Assembly (NCBI GenBank): GCA_021234155.1 | Contig: JAJEKV010000075.1 | Span: 310,001-374,000, forward strand | Source of the DNA: Isoetes taiwanensis | Taxonomy: Eukaryota > Streptophyta > Lycopodiopsida > Isoetales > Isoetaceae | Direction: 5' to 3' | Length of the DNA: 64,000 nucleotides | Part shown: in pieces, positions 10,311-21,790 of the stretch | Numbering within the stretch: position 1 is the first letter of the stretch | Layout of the letters: each line of letters opens with the position of its first letter | Notes under the pieces: generated by a model | Told to the model about the DNA's origin: nothing | Database searches by the model: none | What the model saw: the letters and a program-made list of their open reading frames with translations, nothing else | Translations under genes and position numbers: made by a program

Positions 10311-10328
10311 GACCCTTTTCTTGTTGTG

Positions 10329-11290
10329 TTTGCTGCTCTAGCGTGGGGGCTCAGAAAATTCACGAAAGGTCATCTATGAGCATATCGGCATAATCCTTTG
10401 CTGCTCATAATCCAATGCATAGCGAGGTATACAAGGAGGCTGCCAGTAGAAGGGTTCTAGCAGCCCGCCAAGCCAACCTACAGTAGAGTGGAAAGGTGAT
10501 CCGAGTCCGCCTCCTCATCTCTATTGTGCGTGCCTACCGAAAGTGGTTGATCAAATGTACATCCCGCCGGCTGACTAATAGATAGTCCACCACACTAGAT
10601 CCTCCACCACGATTCTCTTGTCGGCAGTGCACTTTACGGGAGGAAGGCCACCGTGCGCCGTGCCATTACAAATTACCAAGTCAAAGACACCACATAGTAG
10701 AAGTAACCGCCTGGCCAAAGCGTGACGACTATCATCGATGTTAGGTGGCCAAAAGCCTCCGTGGAATGCAGGTAACAACATCCCGAGCCAAAGGATCAAG
10801 TCTCATGGGCTGCTCTACTTCTATCCGTGCATTGAAGTCCCCAAGGAGTACGACACTACCCAACCGTCTATGTTGCTGTATATCATCATATAGATCGACA
10901 TATGGAGCTAGCCCAATCCCACATCTGAGTGGGCATGGTAAAAGTTGCTTTCTGCATGTGGAAAGTAGCAAGCGCCAAGAAGAGAGGGTTGCCACTACAA
11001 TTCGCACCCGCACCCACAAGTACCGGTTGTGTCATCAATCTTGTGCGTGAAGACCGACCGTGCCAAAGACTCCGGTAATAACGGGCAACCCCTCCATGTT
11101 CCCTCTTGCACTGTCTGCGACTATTGAAGATCGAGAAATGTTGATAGCCTAAAAGATCGGGTAGCCTATGTCCCCGGCGTGCTCCCATGTCTCCATGAGG
11201 AAGATGAGATCCATACCGCAAAGAATGAGTTGAGACTATCCCCTTCCGCCATGGGAAACCTCGACAATTCCAGAGACCACCAAGGCACAT
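10329..11290 (-). pseudogene. LINE ORF2, APE-type endonuclease domain
   Basis: The minus strand reads LGGLWNCRGF (catalytic Asn region), then in a neighbouring frame CGMDLIFLMETWEHAGDIGY (catalytic Glu), then VVLLGDFNARIEVEQP (the GDFNA motif). After that comes LCGVFDLVICNGTA in another frame. At least three frame changes are needed. This endonuclease nicks target DNA to prime reverse transcription. The plus-strand LINE at 26.9-27.8 kb carries the same METWEH/VETWEH motif, so the two are probably related. Confidence 0.7.
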
Positions 11291-11293
11291 TCC

Positions 11294-12259
11294 CTATTTG
11301 TTAGCAAAGCAGAGGCATGCGCAGATTGAGTTGTGGGGGAAGAGTGGGAAGCAAAGAGTGCATCGAGTCATGTGGGACAAAAGCCGGCAAGAGGGGTTGG
11401 GGCAGTGAGAAGCAGTAGGAGTTGGGGTGGCATATGACTGAGGAGTAGTGGCAGTGGCAGCAGGGCATGGGGCTGGAGCAGACGGTGGAGGAGCATGATC
11501 AGAGGAGGTGGGGGCTGCAGCTGAATGGCCCGGAGGGTCTGCAGCAACATTCGGTGAGCGAAAAATGTGCATCTTGCCTCGAACTAGTCCCGCAGCTCCT
11601 CCTTGACAGTGGATGCCTCGAACCTTAGTGAGCTCACGCCAAGGACTCTTATTGCGGCCAAGAGGTCTCGTCCACATACAAGGATGTTCCCTTCAATTGC
11701 TTGCCCTCGGCGCAGCATGGCATCCCGTACTTGCATATGCAAGCATCGTGAATATGACAATACGGTTTGTAGGCGCGACGCCGAGCACCATGACGGCTAG
11801 CTTCGAGCAATATGTACAGGCCGTGGCAATGTCATACGATGGATGATCTGCATCTGGAGTCGGTGAATGAGATTCTCTCCCTCTTCTTCCGGCAGGGCAC
11901 GGATCACCAAATTATGACCTCTCCGTCTGCGTTCACTAAGCTCACGTGGATCAACGTTTGCTGGGACAGCATGTACCGGTGGCCGTCACGTAAGTTGAAG
12001 GCGGACGTCCGATGTCCATGAGCGGAGGGTCCTGTTGGCGTGGAGGGAATGGTGAAGTAGGGCGTGTGGTGCCCGCCTAGACCCGACTTTCGCATGGGTG
12101 CTTGAGCATGGATGGCGGTGAGGTGCCCGAGATTGCCTCCGCTTACGGCCGAGGCTCGACTCTGCTTGAATTGTTTACGCCCGCTCAACTCGGATACACA
12201 ATTTTGCAAGGCCTCGTGTGCATTGGCATGGAGTCCTTTTCCCCTGTTGGATTGTAGCT
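11294..12259 (-). pseudogene. LINE ORF1, RRM-like and Pro/Ala-rich C-terminal part
   Basis: Frames are scattered by indels. The minus strand near 11915-11960 reads HNLVIRALPEEEGENLIHRL, the pattern that opens the RRM-like domain of L1-type ORF1 proteins. Further on come GQAIEGNILVCGRDLLAAIR and a Pro/Ala/Thr-rich tail (11368-11550). The part continues the coiled-coil ORF upstream and ends just before the endonuclease. It cannot be translated as one frame. Confidence 0.45.
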
Positions 12260-13066
12260 TCAGAGCTCGTGTGCCTCTTGCTCTTGAACAAGGGAACGCT
12301 GTTCCAACTTCTGTATCCTAGAGGCAATTACATCATCTGTCGATGTGAAGGTGATCTCCATTGTGCTGATCCTGTTCTGAAGGGCCTGCTGTAGCAACTG
12401 ACTTTCGTTAGTTGCTATCTGAAATGCCCCCTGAGTGGCAATGACATCTGCAATGTCTAATCGAAGACGGGAGATATCAGTGACCATCTCCTGCTCAATT
12501 CTCTCCTTGTCCTTCATTATAACTTCATCTCTGGTAGACATGGTGTCTATTTGTGCCCGGAGGCCAGCAAGAGTCTGGCTATCCTGCTCCCTTTCAAACT
12601 GCAACAAGCGAATACTGTCAAGCAATTGTTGCACTTGGGTCTCAATGCCTGCAAACTGTTGCTTTACTATAGCCAGTTGCTTCTTAAGCACTTGGGGGAC
12701 GGAAGCATGTTGCTCTTCTGCCAGGTGTGAGATCTGAGTGGTGTGATCCTCAACCATCGCCTGTGTTTGTCTCCACCTCTCATGGCATGACTGGTGTGCC
12801 ATCCTTGTGGAATCAGCGTCTGAGGTCTGCAAAGCTGGGTCTGTCGACTGTGCTGCTGGCTGAGCTGAGCTTGCCGCCTAAGCCTTTGCACGAGCCTCCT
12901 TCTTCATGGAAGACGCTTCTCCCTTGGCCTGACTGCTAGGTCTAGGTCTCTTGCACGGTGGGCCGCCTGTATGCTCCTCCCAAATGGGCATGTCAGGCAG
13001 CTGTGTCTGAGTCTGGGTCTGGATCTGGTTCTCGAGTTGGGTTGGGGATGTCCTGAGAGTATCCAT
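12260..13066 (-). pseudogene. LINE ORF1, N-terminal coiled-coil part
   Basis: One frame from ATG at 13066 (MDTLRTSPTQLENQ...) to a stop at 12260, about 268 codons, broken by one in-frame TAG at 12878-12880. The first part is Gln/Thr-rich followed by a basic patch (PPCKRPRPSSQAKGE). After the stop comes a long heptad-like, Gln/Leu-rich coiled coil, for example HLAEEQ...LKKQLAIVKQQF and QTLAGLRAQIDTM. Coiled-coil trimerisation followed by nucleic-acid binding is typical of ORF1 proteins of L1-like elements. The assignment is supported by the endonuclease directly downstream. Confidence 0.55.
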
Positions 13067-13099
13067 GGGTACCTAGACAGATCTTGAATCAAACGGACC

Positions 13100-13425
13100 A
13101 ACAAATTAAAGCTTGCAAAAAATCAAAGCTCTAAACAGGCTGGCTAAAAAGCTTAGAAATAAAAACATAATCTTTTAGAGGTTTCAATTATTCCTTTGAT
13201 GCCAACTTCGAATGTTTATTGCATTAAAGTGAAGTCTTGAAAATAAGTTTTTACATGATTCTTAAAAACCAAATAAAGAAAATTAATATGCAATTTAAAA
13301 AAAGCCAATTCAAAGGAAGAATGAATTATAGCATCCAATTACAAGAATGTTGCAAATATATAAGAAAATATGCACAAGAATGAGAAGCCTTCCTTTCTTT
13401 TGGATCATGTTCGTCTGTCCATCTG
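13100..13425. repeat. Dispersed repeat, copy 1 (partner at 30650-30850)
   Basis: Landmarks GCTAAAAAGCTTAG, CTTTTAGAGGTTTCAAT, TGTTTATTGCATTAAAGT and AAAACCAAATAAAGAAAAT appear here and near 30650-30800. The order of the first two landmarks differs between the copies. It lies directly upstream of the minus-strand LINE start. Confidence 0.6.
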
Positions 13426-13429
13426 GAAG

Positions 13430-13925
13430 TCGAAATGTGAACAGTCCACTGTTAGTCAGGATGTCCTAGTTGCTCGGACTAATTCGAGATTCTGTCCCAT
13501 TCATTAATCGTTTGTTCTTCGCCTACTCTTTTCATATGTCTAACCCTCTTCTAGGTGGCACATTATTCTACTCCTCTTTAACTTCCACTAGGCATTTGTC
13601 ATATTCCACAACCCGATCTTGGTGGCGCGTCAGATTTGTTCCTCGGTTGTTTGACACTCACGGGGGGTCATCGTTGTGGGGCGAGGACAGCTTCAGCTGT
13701 TGCATCGTCTCTTGATGTCAGTCTCATAAGCGTTGATGCTTCACCTCATCTCATCATTGTTATGTTCTTCCTAGCATTGAGGAGCCCCTTACGGTCTCTC
13801 GTTGTTTCAGTGCGTGATTGTGTTTGAGGTTGATTCCTTTTTTTATCAGGTGTAGGACCCATCCCTCGATGGTTCTCTTCTTATTAGATAGGTAGGTAGG
13901 TAGATAGATAGTATATTTTACGTCA
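13430..13925 (+). repeat. Pyrimidine-rich unit ending in a GATA/GGTA microsatellite
   Basis: C/T-rich sequence with no convincing gene ends in TTATTAGATAGGTAGGTAGGTAGATAG at about 13884-13912. LINE 3' ends elsewhere in the window finish in TAGA/TAGG or ATTCT repeats, so this may be another truncated LINE 3' end (inference). Confidence 0.35.
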
Positions 13926-16500
13926 TACTACAAGACAGCATCCCAGAGAGATCCTTCGTACAAAAAAGCTAAAAAAAAAACCTATACAGTATAACTTAGA
14001 TGGTTTCTATGGGACTTCTTATATAGAAGAAAACCATCGTTTTAGAGAAAGAGGCGCTAATTTAGGCTTCGGTTTTCCTTAGCTCTTATTTCCCATAAAA
14101 GCTATCTTGCTTCTTACATTCTTTATCAATGTTTCCCTTGAGCTGGACTTGTGTGTTTTTTAGTATCTGATTTTTCTCCCTCCTGCATTTTCCTTCACTT
14201 GGCATTAGCTTGTCGTACTTCTGTCTTGGATTGGATCCAAGGGGAATGATAGTTTGGCTGGGAAATTTGAAAAAGATTCTAGATCACAATCTTCAAATGG
14301 CTCTTCAAAGGACCATTGGATTGCTTTTGGATTACCTGCATCGCAAAAGTACTCTATGCGGTAGCATTTGACGTTTTGCGGTCGCATGTTGCAAATTTGC
14401 GGCCGTTGCATTTAGCGTCTGCATGTGTTCATTGGTTGCTTGCATTTTAAATTATATGCTTCTGCGCTATCTAGACGATGCAGCCGCGCTGGATTTTTTT
14501 TTTTTTTTTTCAAGGTATGAAACTGCAAAACATGCGTTCTATACTTCCAAAATATATTTTTTTGGAAAAATACGTACAAAAGATTTGAGAAAAATATCTG
14601 GAACCTATTCCTGAGATGTACAAGAAAAGTGGTTGGCAGTCAAAGTGACCCTGGCATCCATTAATTAGTATATGTGAATACTCTTTATCAATCAATAGAA
14701 AATAAAGGTGCAAGGAATTTAGTGCAAAGTAATATAATTTGAGTTGAATAGGATACTAAAAGATAATTGAAATGTCATTTAGCAGGGACATCATCTATAC
14801 TAATCTATTTATATTCGTTTGACCTAATTAGGCCTTGAAATGGTTTGAAAACTATGTTAAGGTACCAGTATTTCCTAGTTTTAAAAGGGCAGGATATAAG
14901 GTTGTTGTACCCCTTTCTAGTGGTGTTGTAAGTTTTAGAAGGGCAGGGTATGGGGTTGTTGTAGCCCTTTTTGGTGGTGTTGTAAAGGTTTATGTGATGT
15001 TTTCGATTTCATTTGTCGATTTCTTGCATTTGGTTTCTTCTAAGAGCGATGATATGCGACCATTTCTTCCTCAGCATGTACAAGATTCATAATTAGGACA
15101 TTTATATGTTGAGATGGAAGAATTGAATAGCTAGAGAAAGCATGTTGCACGAACAACAGCAACAAACATGTGGAAACATTGACGACAAGATTCTAGAAGC
15201 TATACAGCGTTTGAGAATTGAGAATTCGAGAGTAAGTTAGGATTGTAGATTGAAGCATGTAGATGATGAATCCATCAGTAGAAGACATGGTTGCTTACAG
15301 CTTCAATTGAAATTTTACTCATTCAACATTTTATTATCTCTACTACCTGAATTGATGTTTATTCTAGTAAGGCATACCACAAACTTCTTTACAGTAAAAT
15401 CTTGTATTAGAATTTATGGAACTCGTACATAGGAGACTTCAAACAACATCAAGCTAGAGTTTCCTTCATTTCCCTTCACATGAAAATTTGGATATAATAA
15501 TTTAGTTTGTCTGTTTGCCTTCTTCCAAATGATGCCATTTGCACATTAGGTTTAATGGGTAATAACATTATCTGAGAACAGGCTTGAGCTTTCTGAATAG
15601 AATGAAATATGTGTGTTTTGAGAAACATCTTTTGTTGTACTGCAGTCCATTTATCCCTGGACTTGATGCTAAACAATGGTAGAATATCATTTCATATTAG
15701 GATTTTGGTCTATGTCCATGAAGAGTTTATCAGATGCAACTTACTATAATTTTTGCTATTTTAGTTTCTACGCATCCATAAAGAACTAGTTTATGAAAAA
15801 TCTTCTATGTTATGACTGCATGCATTTTTATAGAGGTCCAAACAGTAGTTAGTAGTTAAATATTGCGGCCATCATTCATGCACTAAAAAGCATGATGAGC
15901 TGTTGCATTCTCAAGACGACTAATACCAGCTATTCATGTAAAAGAGAATCGAAGTTTCACTTAGATGGCTTCAGTATAGTTCAGATGGACAAACTAGCCC
16001 AGATTTGGTGTTGCATGATCAAGATGATGATCAAAGAAACTGGTGTAAGTACTGGTTTTATTGAATGCCGTCAGCCTGCAATCTCAAGCAGGTAATGGAC
16101 TTAAGAAGAGAATGCAGATTATAAATGCAATAATATATATTGACTCGAGAGGCTCAAGAGCTCCGGTATTCAGATTTAGAGAAAACAATAAGCAAAGCAA
16201 ACTCTTCTTGTCAACTGTTATGTATTAGCAACCAATGTTGATTTGTATTTGTGAAAAAGCATTTGAACATGATAAGGTAATCGTACAAAAATTTAATGAA
16301 GCGGAACAAATAAAAGAGGCAAGGAAGAGGCATGCCCTCTTTCAAGGTGTTGTTGATTATTTGTAACAGTGTTTAAGAGGGAAAGTAGAGTAGATAATGC
16401 ATCTTGAAGAACCTCGTCCAATCATAAAATAGTTCAGAAGGTGAAACAACAATAAGAATAGAGATAAAATGATTCTGGAGCTGTAGGCATGCATTTTGGA
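13926..16500. other. Non-coding AT-rich stretch
   Basis: Apart from the possible exon at 14205-14335 and a poly-T run near 14492-14511, I see no gene, RNA or transposon border. ORFs are short and lack family features. Near 14855-14990 two related segments with AGGGCAGGATATAAGGTTGTTGTA and AGGGCAGG.TATGGGGTTGTTGTA form a local duplication of about 60 bases. Confidence 0.5.
14205..14335 (-). pseudogene. Possible terminal coding exon, unknown protein
   Basis: After an acceptor GCGATGCAG on the minus strand, the frame reads GNPKAIQWSFEEPFEDCDLE, then SFSNFPAKLSFPLDPIQD, and stops at 14205. Composition (acidic, aromatic, low simple-sequence content) looks like real protein. I do not recognise the family and found no upstream exon, so it may be an isolated gene remnant. 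Confidence 0.25.
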
Positions 16501-17369
16501 ACAAGGAAGATTATTTAAATGCATAGCATAGGAGAATTGGATTCTGGGTTGGCAAAAGCTTGTTATGCTTAAGACCGTTGGAGAATGTCACACCACATGT
16601 ATTTGAAACTCGTTTTGCACGATAGTTGTCCTGCATGTTCTCATAGTTGCCCTCCACAGTTGCATACCTGCAAGAAAGCAACTCAAAAGATGTTACAATC
16701 TTTTGTCTCAGTTGTGACTAAGTAATGAATGACCAATACCCCTACACGTTTTTAACACAACAAATTGGCACTCAACAATGTCTGCCTCAGGCACATGTTC
16801 AAAAAATTATAAACCAGAGTATTCAGACAGAAATATGCAGTTGGCATAAAGTTTTCCTATTAAAGGTTATCATGTATGTTCCATTCTAAAAGCACAAAAA
16901 GAATGCATAGTGAATTCTGTCACTGCTGTGGATCTTGCTATTACTCAAAAACTCCACTAAGAAACTGCAGGCATGAACAACATAAACCTACATTTTTTTA
17001 AATAATGTAGAAACTGCAATATTTCTTTGAATACTCTACAACATACTAGAAACAAAAACCTTCAAACTGGTTGCACCTTGAAACAACAAAGATGTGATGT
17101 CGTGCCACATATCTCATCACGATCCAACTGAGTACATTTGAAAGAGGAAAAGAGGCCAGAAGATTAGGTTCCAACCATTCTAGTTCTTGCTTTTTGTTCA
17201 CCTATTTTCCATTATTTCAACATTGAATTAAAATGAGACAGCAATGCCTATGTTTGAAACCCTACAACAAGCATTCCGTCCATGGGAAGTTAGGGTATGC
17301 TATAATTACGACTTAGGGTATGCTACAATTACAATTAAACAAGACTGAAATGGGTACGAAGACACAAAA

Positions 17370-17595
17370 AAGAGAAACTGCTTTCACACAGCCTTAAATA
17401 ATGTCTGTTGCCATCTCCGTAACTATTTTTATGGCCTTATCTAATTTTTGTGGCCATCGATCTCTTAATTCAAGATCTAAAGGTGAAAGTAACGCCACAT
17501 TTGTTTTTGTTGAGATGGAGGTGCTACGTGGATAGCCTAGAATTGCAAAGAAGGTTGTAGGCTTGGTTGCACTGGCGTGCTAAAAAGAAAAAAAC
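17370..17595. repeat. Dispersed repeat, copy 1 (partner at 21580-21800)
   Basis: Shared order of GCCATCTCCGTA/CCATCTCCGTA, a T-rich spacer, GATGGAGGTGCTACGTGGATAG/GACATGGAAATTACACATGGATAGGCTAGAATT, AAGGTTGTAGGC/AAGGCTGTAGGC and GGCGTGCTAAAAA/GGTGTGCTAAAAA. Each copy ends in an A-rich run, which suggests a SINE-like or other retroposed unit. Confidence 0.5.
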
Positions 17596-18138
17596 TAGCA
17601 AAAGGCACACCAGAAGGCTTTAGCAAGGCCAAATTGGTTAAGGTAAGGTTATCGGTCTTTGCCTTGGCCATATATTTGTTGTACGTCCTCGGCCATATAT
17701 TTGGTACATAAGGCCTCGGCCTCGGCTTGGTAGTAGGTTTGGGTTGCACATATAAACAAGATAAAAATATGTTTTCAAGCATTAGGCTTTAGCAACATGT
17801 GAGTATAAGGTTTAGACTATATATATAAACAAGATAAAGATATGTTTACAAGCATTAGGCTTGAGCAACTATGAGTATAATATGTGATCAATCTTATATT
17901 TTCTTATGATTTTTGAATGGAGGAAATCAATATTTTTTTAGCATTCAATTAAAGCCACATGTGTTGGAAGGATCCTTCTGATATAGGAGCAAAAACATTG
18001 TAGAAATGCTAGTCCAATGGGGACTAAGCATTTGGTCTTGATTATAGCAAAATCAACGACGGGTTGAATGTGTGTCATTAAACCACTCAGACGAAAATGG
18101 GGTTGTTCTGACAAATGCAAACCCTTTATAAAAAAGAA

Positions 18139-18168
18139 CTAGTAAACGTCTGCCCGGCGTTGCCGGGC
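18139..18168 (-). mobile_element. Helitron 3' terminus
   Basis: On the minus strand a perfect hairpin GCCCGGC-AAC-GCCGGGC (18152-18168) is followed 9 bases later by CTAG and then T. This is the standard plant Helitron 3' end (hairpin near CTRR, insertion before T). The element body would extend to higher coordinates, inside an intron of the membrane-protein gene. Its 5' TC end was not identified. Confidence 0.65.
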
Positions 18169-21100
18169 TAATGTCCTGGCTTATGTTTTTACTTGGCATT
18201 TAATGTCCATATATCTGCAACTTCTATGAACATCACAGATTGATGGTTGCAAGATTGGACATGATTTGCTTATGTAAATATTCTTTTTGTCGAAATTGTC
18301 TAGTGGCAGTATCATCAATATATTAACTTTGCAGTTAAAGGATGCATTTTCAAAGTAAACGGGTGCACGGCATTGTTGCATATAAGTAGAGACGTCTTCA
18401 ATCTTAAATTGATTCTTAAGAGGAGTTGCTGCCATTCATGACTCGAGAATAATGATACATGGAGACAACAAACATACAATTTGCACGCACATATAAGAGC
18501 GGGCACATATGTTGCAATTAAGAGGTCTCTAAGTTCAATAATATTGACTATTAGTCTTCATATTAGGTTAACTTCTTAGCAAAAATACCAAAGTTTGCAC
18601 CCTTTGTTTGGCCAATAAATATGCACAGACTTGTGTGTGCATAATTAGAATCGAGCTGATAAATTGGCTGCGGGATCCAGCAAGGATCCCAATCAAATCA
18701 CATACCATATGCCAACATGAAAAGCCCTGATGCCTTACGCTCCTTGTCCAATGGTAACACAAGCAAACCACATTCCACTTTAACGCTTGCATCTCATATA
18801 TTTGCCTTAAAAGCAGAAAGTGTGTCTCTGAGGTTATTATTTTACCAGGTTATTAATCTTCGAAAAGCTGGTTAAACCATTTTCTTTCTCCTTTCCTCTT
18901 TTCTCTGTGAGGCCAAAATAGTGGCCAGATCCAGAATTCCTGTTATGAATCAATCAAATGCACTAGAAGGATTTCCATCTAGACAGCTTGGTATCAATAA
19001 CTGACTTCACGTCCAAGAATCAAAACCATTCTCATGAATTAGGTTCTCCCTCATGCATATGTTTCAAGGTCTGACAATGCTTTCATTCAACTAAAATTTC
19101 ATTTCCATATGGCCTCCCAAATCTACAACTTATGAATTATCAAAAACTTGAACCAAGCATTTGTATTGCAATGCTCTTAAATAAGTTCCTTGGAAATTTG
19201 AGCCAACATGATCCTACAACATGGTCCTACATCAGCAATAAAGTTCATAGATATGGGATGCATAGCCCTCTTAGCCCTTGGCGGATTTTACCTTTCTAAT
19301 CATAGCTCCACAGGTGTTATCCTTCAGCTACAAGTACCTCCAGCTTGTGCAAGCTGGTAGTTTAGTTCAGCTCTATCAAGTCACATAAATTCAAAACCTC
19401 CCTGAGTCCATTTTAATCTTTTCGCATGCTTCAATGTGACTAATTTCCAGTAACCCAAGTACCGTGCTAACGTTGTATATGAGAACCTATTTTCTTTTCA
19501 CAAATTTTACTATTGAATTTAAGATACTGATACTCAAGCCACAGTTCCAGACATGATTATTTGTCCAGGAAAATAATTCACAAATGTCTGGGCTCAAACC
19601 CATCCTTACTAGCTTATGATGCTAAATCACAATTCTAAGACATCTTATAAAACAAAAGCTGATAACTCAATAAAGAAAACTCTGGAAAATGAACTGAAAG
19701 AGAGATTGTTACCTGTTAAAGCGATTAAGATCATTGTCGAATTGCCTCTCATACTCCTCTTTGTCAAAAAGAACGTGATAGATTACTTTATAATTTTGGG
19801 CTCAAAAATAATAAAACACTGCTAGTGCAACGGACATTGACAAGAAACACCGACCAGCTACGTTACAGTAGCTTTTAGTTTGAATTGTAACTAATGAGAG
19901 AAGGAACAAAAAGAGGGACATGATTCCACCATTAATCATCACTCTGCAAATACGTTTCAGTTGAACCATGATCAGTAACTCATCCATCTATAATGTCCCA
20001 TAAATCTACACTTAATTGATAAAAAACTTGCCCACACCTGTATTCGTTGAATGGAGCCATTACACTTCGAAGCTTAAAAGCAAAATACAGAAAAATCGTA
20101 TAATATACAGGGACCAAACATAGAAGAACAATAGCAATTTCTTCATGGCCTTTGACTGTGCAGTCTCCTTTCTTAGTGGAGTCAGAAAAAGCGACAAATC
20201 TGCACACAGCATTGAGTTATAATGTTGCCATTAAAAAAGGTGTATTCCATCAGAAGATATGTTAAAGCCATGGCTCCATCAGAAACAATTTCCTACCAAA
20301 TAATATGCCACGCTGCTATCAGTTCTACTTACTTGCCAAGGAGTTGAGATTAGTGATGCAAGTTTCGTTAAATCCATAATTAAGGGGTTTATTTCAAGGA
20401 AAAGGAAATCCTGTCACATACTTGATTTGTGATCAAGCTGTCATTTGAACTGATTAAGTTCAAAGTTACATCTGAATTATTATTGTAAATATACTGGAAC
20501 TATACGTTTATGTGTTCAATTTGTATTAAAGCAAATCATAGAACTCGCACCGAAGTAAATTAATTGCACTTTAAGGTGGAGGCTTACTTGCTAGCATGGA
20601 GAAAGCTGGCAGATACGCACACAGCAATGACCGGCATCATATGCAATAAACTCCAGGTAATGTGCAAAGCATGCATGCATGTCAAAAATAATCAAGGGAA
20701 TATAAAAGCTCTACTAAGGGGAGGAAAAAACATCAAAAAAATGACTCTCTTTAGGACTACTGCAGAACTGGACCATTTGGAGAATGTACACCATTGAATT
20801 TCATGATCAGAGTGATACTCCTATCACAGAACTTGGCAAAGTAGAACACGGAAAGCACATCAATGGGCAGAAATTCGGGTTCTAACTTTCTACTATAAAC
20901 AGATATTTTACCTGAAATTGGAGTCCTCCAGTTTGGCTGTTTATCTAATAAAACAATAAAGAAAGAAGGCTAGTGCATGCAACAGTCTATTCATGCCAAT
21001 CTTAAAAGGATAAAGCTCCACACATAGATTTACCTGGCTTTGCCAGATGTTAATGGCCGTTGTTGCAATTCTGAAAAGCCAGATTATACAGGCAAGGATG

Positions 21101-21579
21101 GTCGGTAAATGATCGGCATACAGTTTGGAGACGGTTTTTATCCTTCTGCTGCAAAATATCCAGTCAAAAATCTTGAGCCCTTTATTTACAACAAGCTTAT
21201 GCTGAATGCTTATCAATGCTATCAAATTAGATAGGTTGATTTCCTTCCAAATAGTTAGGAACCCAGCCTAAAAACGACAGAGTACCTACCACTACTCCTC
21301 CAAAAGACAATCCGTATGGCTATCAAAAACACTAGATATAAAGGCACAAGCACCGGACTAAGGCTAAAGGAAGACGAAAACGCGGTGATGCAAACCCTTT
21401 ATAAAAAGAATGCGATGCCGTTCTTTTAGAACGGGTTGCAAACAAGTCGAGGTTGTGCCTCCTCTCATCTCCGCAAGTATTTTCTTCTCATTTTCTAATT
21501 TTCTTTTCCAGTGTAACGGCACCTGTGGCGTCTCCTTCACAAAGTTAGTTCGATGCAGGGCACAACAAAGGAAGGACAC

Positions 21580-21790
21580 AAGCCCGATGCAACAAGAAGT
21601 TATTTCTTTTTGACCCTTTCCATCTCCGTATCCAATTTTTTTCCGATTTTCTAATTTCCCTGGCCTTAGATTTGAGAAAGCAGAGATCCGATGGTGCAAA
21701 ATAAGCCACATCAGATTTTGATGACATGGAAATTACACATGGATAGGCTAGAATTTGAGGAAAGGCTGTAGGCCCGGTAGGGCTGGTGTG
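21580..21790. repeat. Dispersed repeat, copy 2 (partner at 17370-17595)
   Basis: Diverged copy of the unit at 17370-17595. It ends in an A-rich run that leads directly into the AAAGGG microsatellite, so the microsatellite probably grew from the tail of this repeat. Confidence 0.5.

Larger units (their letters stand above)
2838..10328 (+). mobile_element. CACTA/En-Spm-like DNA transposon with kinase-like cargo
   Basis: The right end, read inward on the minus strand, is CACAACAAGAAAAGGGTCA, close to the CACTACAAGAAAA ends of plant CACTA elements. The left end CACATTAAAAAAGATGCA at 2838 is a degraded partner. Both ends are followed by subterminal repeats rich in ACGTCGCATGCGACG-type palindromes (2866-2975 and 9790-10310). 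The interior carries a TNPA/Ptta-like gene at 7468-9580. No TNP2-type DDE transposase is visible, so the element looks non-autonomous. The 3-bp flanks (cat and ttt) do not match, so the left border is uncertain. Its right border abuts a truncated LINE. Confidence 0.6.
10329..13075 (-). mobile_element. LINE (non-LTR retrotransposon), truncated at the CACTA border
   Basis: Minus-strand element with ORF1 (coiled coil, RRM-like part, Pro/Ala-rich tail) followed by an APE-type endonuclease. The endonuclease sequence stops at 10329, exactly where the CACTA-like element ends, and the reverse transcriptase is missing. The lost part is not found left of 2838 either, so the contact is not a simple clean nesting. 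Confidence 0.7.
16511..21148 (-). pseudogene. Multi-exon membrane-protein gene with one in-frame TGA (7TM-like, tentative)
   Basis: Minus-strand exons: 20650-20588, 20199-20038 and 19943-19713 join with matching phases. They read LLHMMPVIAVCVSASFLHAS, then VKGHEEIAIVLLCLVPVYYT with FLYFAFKLRSVMAPFNEY, then VMINGGIMSLFLFLLSLVTI. These give at least three or four membrane helices with a basic loop KLRSVMAPFNEYR. A cytoplasmic part follows, VLFDKEEYERQFDNDLNRFN. One TGA interrupts at about 19805, in FYYF*AQNYKV, where Trp would fit. Likely earlier exons are 21148-21034 (RRIKTVSKLYADHL plus a helix) and 20944-20912, though their phase does not yet fit. A last exon at 16667-16511 reads YATVEGNYENMQDNYRAKRV and ends in TAA. 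The topology recalls 7TM receptors with a C-terminal RGS region, but this is a guess. Confidence 0.4.

Noticed and set aside
2835..10331. A 3-bp target duplication confirming the CACTA-like borders
   Set aside because: Flanks read cat and ttt, so no matching duplication supports the left border as drawn.
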